A DNA stretch of 64,000 nucleotides from Aceticella autotrophica (GTDB lineage: Bacteria; Bacillota; Thermoanaerobacteria; Thermoanaerobacterales; Thermoanaerobacteraceae). Where the stretch lies: NCBI RefSeq assembly GCF_017357865.1, contig NZ_CP060096.1, forward strand, positions 1,408,501 through 1,472,500, given 5' to 3'. Made by a program: the position numbers and the translations under genes. Under the pieces are notes generated by a model. That model did not search any database. It saw only the letters and a program-made list of their open reading frames with translations, and was not told where the DNA came from. Position 1 is the first letter of the stretch, and every line of letters starts with the position of its first letter. Below are positions 56,537 through 64,000 of the stretch, in pieces.

Positions 56537-57667
56537 TTATAACACGATTGCAAGACCTATAGATGCCAAAAATCCCATAATACTACCAAAATAAAATGGT
56601 GCTTGAACACCTATTTTATCCCAAAGCAGTCCAGCTATTAAAGAAGCAGGAAGTAGACCTATACCTGTAAATGTTGCATGAAGTCCTATTAAAGTCGCTT
56701 TTACATTTTCTGGTGCAATATCTGCTACTAAAGCTTTCTCTACCCCTTCAGTAAATGCTATATATAACCCATAGACAGAAAATAAAGCCCACATTGCACT
56801 TTCAAATCCAAATAGAGCAAAACCCAGATAAACTAAACCATAAATAAAATATCCTGTTATTAATAATTTTTTTCTCCCTATCTTATCAGATAATCTTCCA
56901 AGCGGATAAGAAAATAACATATAAATAACATTATAGACTAAATACAAAAGTATAACAGTGGAATCGTTAAAACCAACATTTTTTGCTCTTAAAAGTAAAA
57001 ATTGATTTGAAGAATTTCCAAGAGCAAATATTAGAATAACAATTAAAAACATTTTAAGCTTTTTATCAAGTACTTTCCATGAAAATGACAATTTTTTACT
57101 TATTTTCTTTTTAATAGGACTTTCTTTGGCAAAAAACAATACAATAACACCTAATACAGCTGGTATCAAGGAATACATAAATACAGCTGTATAATCACCT
57201 TTATAAGATGTTAAAAAATAATATGCTAAAATTACACCAAGACATGCCCCAAGTGTATCCATAGCTCTATGTAGTCCATATCCAGTCCCCATCTTATTGT
57301 TATCAACAGTTTCTGCAATAAGTGCATCCCTTGGCGCAGTCCGTATACCTTTCCCAAAACGATCACTGGTTCTTCCAAGAAAAACCCACCCCCAACCTGT
57401 TGCAAATACCAGAAATACCTTGCCTAATGTTGAAGAGGCATATCCGGCTATAGCCAGAGGCTTCCTCTTCCCAATTTTATCCGATATATATCCTGAAAAT
57501 ACTTTCAGGATACTTGCAAGGCTTTCTGCTACACCTTCAATCAAACCAACTATGGCAGGACTCGCTCCAAGTCGTGTCATTAAAAACAAAGGAATGAGTG
57601 GATATACCATTTCGGAGGATATATCCGTTAAAAAACTGGTTATACCGAGAATAATAACATTTAACAT
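56537..57667 (-). CDS. MFS transporter
   Basis: 376-aa protein with about 11-12 membrane helices. The loop 2-3 motif GYISDKIGKRKP and a later RLSDKIGRKKLL are the MFS A-motif in both halves; the FLGRTSDRFGKGIRTAPRDALI block is typical of a subgroup often annotated as drug or metal efflux. Substrate unknown. It follows the ChrB-type protein gene by 12 nt as a two-gene unit with its own terminator. Confidence 0.9.
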   Translation of the reverse strand: MLNVIILGITSFLTDISSEMVYPLIPLFLMTRLGASPAIVGLIEGVAESLASILKVFSGYISDKIGKRKPLAIAGYASSTLGKVFLVFATGWGWVFLGRTSDRFGKGIRTAPRDALIAETVDNNKMGTGYGLHRAMDTLGACLGVILAYYFLTSYKGDYTAVFMYSLIPAVLGVIVLFFAKESPIKKKISKKLSFSWKVLDKKLKMFLIVILIFALGNSSNQFLLLRAKNVGFNDSTVILLYLVYNVIYMLFSYPLGRLSDKIGRKKLLITGYFIYGLVYLGFALFGFESAMWALFSVYGLYIAFTEGVEKALVADIAPENVKATLIGLHATFTGIGLLPASLIAGLLWDKIGVQAPFYFGSIMGFLASIGLAIVL

Positions 57668-57679
57668 GATAACACCCCA

Positions 57680-58213
57680 TTATTCATTTTTTTTATATTT
57701 TTCATAAACAAGTGATGCAAACAAATCAAAATCTTTATCTGCTTTTTCCAAAAGAGTTTTTACTTCATTCTTTATTTCAGTATTAAATATATCTCTTTTT
57801 TCAATATTATCAAACCATTTATGTAACTTGTTTAATTCATCTTCATTTTCTTCAAGTTCGGCATATGTTAAATTACTCCTGCCAATTTCCGCTTTTATTT
57901 CTCTAAAAAAGGCTTCACACTGTTCCTTTACCTCAAGATACTCTTCAATCCTTTGCTTGTTAAATTTTTCTATAATATTTTTTTCTATTTCATCTTCTGT
58001 TGTTTCTGTTATAAATGAATAAAAATCGCCATTTAACTTAGATATTTCATTTTTTAAAATTTCAACCTTATTCAAAAAATCTTTATTATATGGTACTATA
58101 CAAACAGATTGCTGTAAATATAATGCTCCCATCTTTTTGACTTTTCTCCATACTGTAACCCTTGCAGTAGAAGAATCAGAAGGAACTTTATATGAAAACA
58201 AAAGCCATTTCAT
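57680..58213 (-). CDS. ChrB N-terminal-type protein, 177 aa
   Basis: The N-terminal part (MKWLLFSYKVPSDSSTARV, then WRKVKKMGALYLQQSVCIVP) matches the N-terminal domain of ChrB, linked to chromate resistance regulation. The rest is a Glu/Lys-rich helix. Full ChrB is about 300 aa, so the C-terminal chromate-resistance domain is absent. The ATG at 58213 is chosen; a TTG at 58222 is an alternative. Paired with the MFS gene, it may regulate or assist it. Confidence 0.75.
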   Translation of the reverse strand: MKWLLFSYKVPSDSSTARVTVWRKVKKMGALYLQQSVCIVPYNKDFLNKVEILKNEISKLNGDFYSFITETTEDEIEKNIIEKFNKQRIEEYLEVKEQCEAFFREIKAEIGRSNLTYAELEENEDELNKLHKWFDNIEKRDIFNTEIKNEVKTLLEKADKDFDLFASLVYEKYKKNE

Positions 58214-58338
58214 GTGCTTCAATCCACCTCTAATCTTAAAATAATCCTATTTATTAATTGTAACAATTGTTTCATTAAATGTCAATTTATATTTTAGCCA
58301 ATTAATGATATACTTATAACATATGGAGGTATGTATTT

Positions 58339-60063
58339 ATGGCATTAGATGGTATTACTTTAAACGCAATCATATATGAAATATCGGAAAATTTAATAGG
58401 TGGAAAAATTGATAAGATATATCAACCGGAAAAAGATGAAATCATTTTAACGATACGCAATAGGAGTAAAAACTATAAATTGTTGTTATCTGCAAATGCC
58501 AATTATCCAAGAATGTATCTTACAGATGAAAATAAAGAAAATCCTGCAAAGCCGCCGATGTTTTGTATGTTAATGAGAAAATATTTACAGGGTGGAAAAA
58601 TTACGGACATAAGGCAGATTGATCTTGATAGAGTTGCAGAGATTGATGTTGAAAGCCGTGATGAATTTGAAAACCAGTTTGTTAAAACAATTATAATCGA
58701 AATCATGGGAAGACATAGCAATATAATTTTAATAGATAAAAAAGATAGAACAATAATAGACAGTATTAAAAGAGTTTATCAAGACATGAGCAAGATAAGG
58801 GAAGTATTGCCGGGAAGAAAATATGAATATCCACCCTTACAAGATAAATTGAATTTATTATCAATTAATAAAATAGATTTTACAAGTTATATCAAATCCT
58901 TTAAAAATAAAAAAATAGATAAGGCTTTAGTAGATATACTACAGGGCATAAGCCCCGTTCTTGGACGTGAAATAGCTTTTAGGGCAAGAGTAAATGACAA
59001 ATATGTTGAAGAACTTACAGAGAATGAATTAAATACATTATTTATTGAAATAGAAAATATTAAAGATGTTATCATAAATCATAATTATAAACCTTGTATT
59101 GCATATTACAAAGGAGATATTTTAGATTTTTCCTGCATTGAACTAAAACAGTACGATAATATAATTTTATTTGACAATAACAATAAAACTGCATATGAAT
59201 TTTTTAAAGAAAAGGCGAATGTTGAAAATATAAAGACACGTGCACATGACTTAAAAAAGATAATTCAAATACATCTTGATAGATTATACAACAAGATTGA
59301 AAAACAAAATGAAGAAATAATTAATGCTGAAAATGCAGACATATATAGGATATATGGTGAGCTTATTATTGCAAATATCCATATGCTTTATAAAGGAATG
59401 GAAAATCTTAAGACGGTTAATTATTATACTAATCAAGAAGTTATCATACCTCTCGATAAAAGATTTTCTCCTGCTGACAATGCACAAAAATATTTTAAAA
59501 AATACAATAAGGCAAAAAATGCTATAGAAATACTGAAAAGACAAATAGAAGAAACCAAAATAGAGATAGAATATTTAGAAGGACAGCTTGTTAATTTAGA
59601 GCAGTGTACATTGCCATCCGAAATTGAAGAGGTCAAAGAGGAACTAACAGAAGAAGGATATATAAAGAAACATATACAAAAAACAAAGCAAAAAAAGGCT
59701 CCTTCAAAGCCATTGCATTTTATCTCAAAAGATGGATATGATATTTATATTGGAAAAAACAATATAGAAAATGAATATTTAACAATGAAATTTGCATCAC
59801 CAAATGATATATGGCTTCACACTAAAAATATCCCAGGTTCACATGTTATTATAAAAAATATAAATAACAATATTCCTGAAACAACTTTAATTGAAGCCGC
59901 GAAATTAGCAGCAGCTCACAGTAAAGCCAAAGATTCATCAAACGTACCAGTTGACTTTACATACAGAAAATATGTCAAAAAACCCTCTGGTTCAAAACCG
60001 GGTTTTGTAATTTATACAAATCAGAAAACCCTATACGTAACACCTTCGAATAAGCAGGATTAA
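58339..60063 (+). CDS. rqcH: Ribosome quality control protein RqcH (Rqc2/NFACT family)
   Basis: Binds stalled 50S-peptidyl-tRNA and adds C-terminal Ala tails to mark chains for decay. NFACT-N at about 1-200 (MALDGITLNAIIYEI, DKIYQPEKDEI), HhH and coiled-coil part at about 200-430, and NFACT-R at about 445-560 (GYDIYIGKNNIENEYLTMK, DIWLHTKNIPGSHVII). 574 aa is normal; older annotation calls it fibronectin-binding protein. GGAGG precedes the ATG. Divergent from the ChrB/MFS pair and convergent with thpR. Confidence 0.95.
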   Translation: MALDGITLNAIIYEISENLIGGKIDKIYQPEKDEIILTIRNRSKNYKLLLSANANYPRMYLTDENKENPAKPPMFCMLMRKYLQGGKITDIRQIDLDRVAEIDVESRDEFENQFVKTIIIEIMGRHSNIILIDKKDRTIIDSIKRVYQDMSKIREVLPGRKYEYPPLQDKLNLLSINKIDFTSYIKSFKNKKIDKALVDILQGISPVLGREIAFRARVNDKYVEELTENELNTLFIEIENIKDVIINHNYKPCIAYYKGDILDFSCIELKQYDNIILFDNNNKTAYEFFKEKANVENIKTRAHDLKKIIQIHLDRLYNKIEKQNEEIINAENADIYRIYGELIIANIHMLYKGMENLKTVNYYTNQEVIIPLDKRFSPADNAQKYFKKYNKAKNAIEILKRQIEETKIEIEYLEGQLVNLEQCTLPSEIEEVKEELTEEGYIKKHIQKTKQKKAPSKPLHFISKDGYDIYIGKNNIENEYLTMKFASPNDIWLHTKNIPGSHVIIKNINNNIPETTLIEAAKLAAAHSKAKDSSNVPVDFTYRKYVKKPSGSKPGFVIYTNQKTLYVTPSNKQD

Positions 60064-60077
60064 TCCACCTGCTTATT
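60049..60077. terminator. Bidirectional terminator between rqcH and thpR
   Basis: Arms AATAAGCAGG and CCTGCTTATT (10 bp) with a 9-nt centre that holds both stop codons. The stem encodes the last residues of RqcH on one side and of ThpR on the other. Confidence 0.7.
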
Positions 60078-60623
60078 ATTTATGAATGGTACAGCAATTA
60101 TCGGTATATATTCTCTTTTATTATTCTCAATTTTGCTTTCCATTAAGTATACATTTGATATGGCAAAAGGTTTTGTATTAAAATTAAAAATATTATTTAT
60201 ATTATCAATATCTTTTGTCAATAGAATATCCCTTCCTATTGTAATGTGTGCCTTGTATTTTCTATCATCTCTTTTAAAACCGGCTTTTCTTAATTCTTCA
60301 TTTATTTTATTATGTAATGAAATTATATTTTTATCCTCTTCAATACCTATCCATAAAATCCTATAACTATTATTTCCCTTAAAACAACCTATATGACTTA
60401 ATTTAATCATAAAAGGTATAAAATTTATTACTGACTTCTCTACTGCCTGCTTTATTTTGCTAATATCATCAACATTAGTTTCACCAAAGAATTTAATAGT
60501 TATATGGAAATTATCTTTATGTATCCATCTTCCTTTTACTGTATATTTTTTTAATTCATTTTGCAAATTATAAATATCGTTAACAGCTTCATCACTTATT
60601 TTTAATGCTAAAAATGTTCTCAT
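60060..60623 (-). CDS. thpR: RNA 2',3'-cyclic phosphodiesterase ThpR
   Basis: 2H phosphoesterase that opens 2',3'-cyclic phosphate RNA ends. The two HxTx motifs are HITIKFFG (about 43-50) and HITIGR (about 127-132). 187 aa from the ATG at 60623, with GGAGG upstream. Its end overlaps rqcH by a few bases. Confidence 0.92.
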   Translation of the reverse strand: MRTFLALKISDEAVNDIYNLQNELKKYTVKGRWIHKDNFHITIKFFGETNVDDISKIKQAVEKSVINFIPFMIKLSHIGCFKGNNSYRILWIGIEEDKNIISLHNKINEELRKAGFKRDDRKYKAHITIGRDILLTKDIDNINNIFNFNTKPFAISNVYLMESKIENNKREYIPIIAVPFINNKQVD

Positions 60624-60720
60624 ATTTACCTCCATAATTAATTATGTATGTTATTATTTCCCTGGAAATATTTATCATGCTTATATACTTTTTTTTTAAA
60701 ATTATATCATAAACTAAACC

Positions 60721-60756
60721 AAAAGAGGTAGTCCGTTTTAAACAGACTACCTCTTT
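60721..60756 (-). terminator. Terminator of the rRNA operon
   Basis: A 12-bp stem AAAGAGGTAGTC/GACTACCTCTTT with an 11-nt loop, starting about 10 bases after the 5S 3' end, with TTTT at the end of the 3' arm on the minus strand. Confidence 0.85.
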
Positions 60757-60765
60757 ATTTAAATT

Positions 60766-60879
60766 TTATCCGGCAGCGACCTACTCTCCCGCTTACGCAG
60801 TACCATCGGCGCTGGAGGGCTTCACTTCCGTGTTCGGTATGGGAACGGGTTTTTAACCTCCGCTATTGCCACCGGAAAT
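60766..60879 (-). rRNA. rrf: 5S ribosomal RNA
   Basis: The minus strand shows a typical 5S: TCCGGTGGCAATAGCGGAGG near the 5' end, CCCGTTCCCATACCGAACAC in the middle, and GGGAGAGTAGGTCGCTGCCGG at the 3' end, with the 5' and 3' ends complementary. The ends are accurate to a few bases. It follows the 23S gene by about 130 nt and ends the rRNA operon. Confidence 0.95.
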
Positions 60880-60909
60880 CTTTTGTTCATTCGCATTGCA
60901 TATTATTCT

Positions 60910-60958
60910 GAAAAAATCTTATCAACGCTCACAAATTTCGCTTTTGATAGATTTTTTC
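60910..60958 (-). other. 23S-5S spacer processing stem
   Basis: In the 130-nt spacer, arms at 60910-60925 and 60944-60958 form a 15-bp A/T-rich stem with one bulged base, around an 18-nt loop. It lies between 5S and 23S and is probably an RNase III-type processing stem. No tRNA gene is in the spacer. Confidence 0.6.
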
Positions 60959-61286
60959 TCCATATATGCTTTCATATATGAACTTTGATAACTGCACAAT
61001 GCTTTTTGTGGTCAAGTCCTCGACTTATTAGTACCGGTCAGCTGAAAGTATTTCTACTCTTACACCTCCGGCCTATCTACCTCGTCTTCTTCAAGGTGTC
61101 TTATCCTTTTCAGGTGGGAAATCTTATCTTGAGGTGGGTTTCACGCTTAGATGCTTTCAGCGTTTATCCCTTCCAAACTTGGCTACCCAGCTGTGCATCT
61201 GGCGATGCAACTGGTACACCATCGGTTCGTCAATCCCGGTCCTCTCGTACTAAGGACTGTTCCTCTCAAATTTCCTGCGCCCGCGA

Positions 61287-61430
<144 letters not shown>

Positions 61431-61641
61431 GACTCTTGGGGGAGATCAGCCTGTTATCCCCAGGGTAGCTTTTATCCGTTGAGCGACGGCAATCCCATTC
61501 TCTACCGCCGGATCACTAAGCCCGACTTTCGTCCCTGCTCGTCTTGTTGGACTCACAGTTAGGCTACCTTCTGCCTTTGCACTCTCTCGCGCGATTTCCA
61601 ACCGCGCTGAGGTAACCTTTGGGCGCCTCCGTTACTCTTTT

Positions 61642-61674
<33 letters not shown>

Positions 61675-61923
61675 TCAGTGTCCATATGCCGGCTTACGGC
61701 TTATATGTTAGAATTTCGGTAATCTCGGGGTGGTATCCCAACGTCGGCTCCGGTAAGGCTTGCGCCCTACTTTCTCCGCCTCCCACCTATCCTGTACGGA
61801 AATTACTAAAATCCAGTGACAAGCTGCAGTAAAGCTCCATGGGGTCTTTCTGTCCTGTCGCGGGTAACTCGCATCTTCACGAGTACTACAATTTCACCGG
61901 GTCCCCCATCAAGACAGCGCCCA

Positions 61924-62020
<97 letters not shown>

Positions 62021-62685
62021 GTTCTGTGCTTCTCTTCTCAGATAACACTTCCCCTTAACCTTCCAGCACCGGGCAGGCGTCAGCTCCTATACTTCGTCTT
62101 TCGACTTAGCAGAAACCTGTGTTTTTGGTAAACAGTCGCTTGGGCCTCTTCTCTGCGGCCTTTCGGCACTCCTTCTCCCTAAGTTACGGAGTCATTTTGC
62201 CGAGTTCCTTAATGAGGGTTCTCCCGCTCGTCTTTGGATTCTCTCCTCGCCTACCTGTGTCGGTTTGCGGTACGGGCACCTCTGACCTCGATAGCGGCTT
62301 TTCTTGGCAGCCCCTTTGAGGCTTCGCCTTCCGGCTCCCCATCACAGCTCTTATGAGTTTGGGGCCTTCCCTCCATACTCTTTTCGTCGCTGCTTGGACG
62401 TGCTCTACCAACCGCACGCTCCTCTTATCTCGCTGCGTCCCCGCTTCTCTTTTGCGGTCTTTGGTGGTACCGGATTGTCTACCGGTTGTCCATCGCCTAC
62501 GCTTACGCCTCGGCTTAGGTCCCGACTTACCCTGGGCGGATTACCCTTCCCCAGGAATCCTTAGGCTTTCGACGGTAAGGTTTCTCTCCTTACTCTCGTT
62601 ACTTATACCGGCATTCTCTCTACTGTACTGTCCAGCTTCGCTTCCGCTTGGCCTTCTTCCTGTACAGTACGCTCCCCTACCCTTC

Positions 62686-63111
62686 GCAGAAGTCAGATGT
62701 CGGAAGTCAGATATCAGAATTATTTCCACTTCTTTATCAGTGTGTATATTTGTTTCCTTAGTGATGTGTTTTCTTCTGATAGTTCCTTATGTGCTCTTTC
62801 GTTAATATATCCTAAGTCATAACTTAAGTCAATTAATACTTCTACTTCGTTACTTGAACCAAGTGCTATCTTTAAATATCTTTTAAAATCGGCTTCTGAT
62901 TCTTTCTTTCCATATCCTTCAGCAATATTTAATGGTATTGATGTTGCAGCTCTTCTTAGTTGGCTCGCTAATTCATATTTCTCGTAATCAGGATATTTTT
63001 GTGTTAGCTTGTGAATTATTAAGCTAAGTTTGTATGACTTCTGATATATTTTTAAGTCTTTATAGGTGTTTATCATTTTCTCACCTCTGACCTCTCACAT
63101 CTGACCTCTGC
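62686..63111 (-). other. Intervening sequence in helix 45 of 23S rRNA
   Basis: About 426 bases replace the tip of helix 45 (near E. coli 1164-1185): the flanks read CACCGAAGCTTCGGCTAA before and CGAAGGGTAGGGGAGCG after. The ends are inverted repeats: 62686-62700 pairs with 63097-63111 (15 bp, one G-U), and 62703-62711 pairs with 63086-63094. Each arm holds two copies of an AGTCAGAT-type motif. Such inserts are cut out by RNase III and the rRNA stays in two pieces; the rnc gene is at 15018-15719. The insert is much more A/T-rich than the rRNA around it and encodes one protein. Confidence 0.93.
62720..63076 (-). CDS. S23-type four-helix-bundle protein encoded in the 23S intervening sequence
   Basis: 118 aa, entirely helical by composition, matching the four-helix-bundle S23 family found in 23S inserts of Leptospira, Coxiella and others (DLKIYQKSYKLSLIIHKL, YELASQLRRAATSIPLNIAEG, RYLKIALGSSNEVEVLIDL). 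The ATG at 63076 follows GAGGTG at 5 nt, and that site is in the pairing arm of the insert, so folding may hide it until the RNA is processed. It is on the same strand as the rRNA. Role unknown; it is thought to be a selfish or RNA-binding protein tied to the insert. Confidence 0.93.
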   Translation of the reverse strand: MINTYKDLKIYQKSYKLSLIIHKLTQKYPDYEKYELASQLRRAATSIPLNIAEGYGKKESEADFKRYLKIALGSSNEVEVLIDLSYDLGYINERAHKELSEENTSLRKQIYTLIKKWK

Positions 63112-63166
63112 TTAGCCGAAGCTTCGGTGGCATGTTTTAGCCCCGTTTATTTTCGGCGCAGGACTT

Positions 63167-63198
<32 letters not shown>

Positions 63199-63787
63199 TG
63201 TATGGCTGCTTCTAAGCCAACATCCTGGTTGTCTTGGATATCCTACTTCCTTTCCCACTTAACTTGCTCTTTGGGACCTTAGCTGTCGGTCTGGGCTGTT
63301 TCCCTTTTGACTACGGATCTTATCATTCGCAGTCTGACTCCCAGGTCTTGATATGGCATTCGGAGTTTGATAGGGTTCGGTAGCCTTTCTGGCCCCTTTC
63401 CCATTCAGTGCTCTACCTCCATATCTTCTACCCTGAGGCTAGCCCTAAAGCTATTTCGGGGAGAACCAGCTATCTCCGTGCTCGATTGGAATTTCTCCGC
63501 TACCCACAATTCATCCCATGACTTTTCAACGTCAACGTGGTTCGGGCCTCCACCAGATCTTACTCCGGCTTCACCCTGATCATGGGTAGGTCGCACGGTT
63601 TCGGGTCTATGGCATGCAACTTTCGCCCTCTTTAGACTCGCTTTCGCTTCGGCTCCGCTCTCGCTTAACCTCGCTGCATACCTATAACTCGCCGGTCCGT
63701 TCTACAAAAAGTACGCGGTCGTCTGCTTTCGCTTGACTTCCACTGCTTGTGGACATATGGTTTCAGGTTCTGTTTCACTCCCCTCCC

Positions 63788-63835
<48 letters not shown>

Positions 63836-64000
63836 TAGTAGTATTTAGCCTTGGGAGATGGTCCTCCCGTCTTCCCACCGGGTTGCCTATCCTGTGGTAC
63901 TCTGGATCCCACTCGGGTATCTTCCTTTCGCCTACAGGGCTTTCACCTTCTTTGGCGGGCCTTCCCAGGTCCCTTCGGCTTCGTTAAAGATACTCCTTTT

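Overview
The window looks like a chromosomal segment of a low-GC, endospore-forming Firmicute, most likely a thermophilic clostridial relative of Thermoanaerobacter/Thermoanaerobacterium. The reasons are the strong AT bias, good GGAGG-type ribosome binding sites, sporulation genes (spoVS, spoVM, ylbJ, two alpha/beta SASP genes), pta-ackA, FapR-PlsX lipid control, and gene order that closely follows the Bacillus subtilis ylo/ylq region. The genus is an inference. Nearly everything is on the minus strand.

Layout from the left: (1) 1-1015, a small unrecognised cluster (short Cys-containing peptide, four-TM protein, 95-aa protein, and a gene cut by the edge). (2) 1548-8822, a translation/secretion operon read ylxM-ffh-rpsP-khpA-rimM-trmD-rplS-rbgA-yifB-trpS. 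(3) 8896-13530, smc-ftsY. (4) 13613-22504, spoVS, then the fatty-acid operon fapR-plsX-fabH-fabK-fabD-fabG-acpP-fabF-rnc-radical SAM, headed by a probable FapR operator. (5) 22611-25575, yceD-rpmF and pta-ackA. (6) 25739-30494, tmcAL and ylbJ on the plus strand, then coaD/rsmD and two nearly identical SASP genes. (7) 30599-35451, yloU-fakA-recG-degV. (8) 35638-38900, an inserted two-gene module: a processive-type glycosyltransferase with a C-terminal PilZ domain, and a membrane-anchored GH26-like glycosidase. (9) 39219-56436, rpmB on plus, then on minus dapF-yicC-remA-gmk-rpoZ-coaBC-priA-def-fmt-DUF116-yugP-(49 aa)-rsmB-rlmN-prpC-prkC-rsgA-rpe-thiN-(61 aa)-spoVM. (10) 56537-60623, an MFS transporter with a ChrB-type protein, rqcH on plus, and thpR. 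(11) 60721-64000, the 3' end of an rRNA operon: 5S and most of 23S.

The genes cover three joined themes: making and maturing ribosomes, fatty-acid/phospholipid synthesis (FapR, PlsX, FakA and a DegV/FakB-type protein), and chromosome and envelope biology of sporulation. Points most worth a second look: the 23S rRNA is interrupted at helix 45 by an intervening sequence that encodes a four-helix-bundle (S23) protein and has RNase III-type inverted arms; rlmN is split by a missing T in a T7 run that could be a -1 frameshift site; a short peptide gene with a repeated CVSIG motif also carries a frame break at a T7 run; the PilZ glycosyltransferase/GH26 module suggests c-di-GMP-controlled exopolysaccharide; and two operator-like palindromes sit on promoters.
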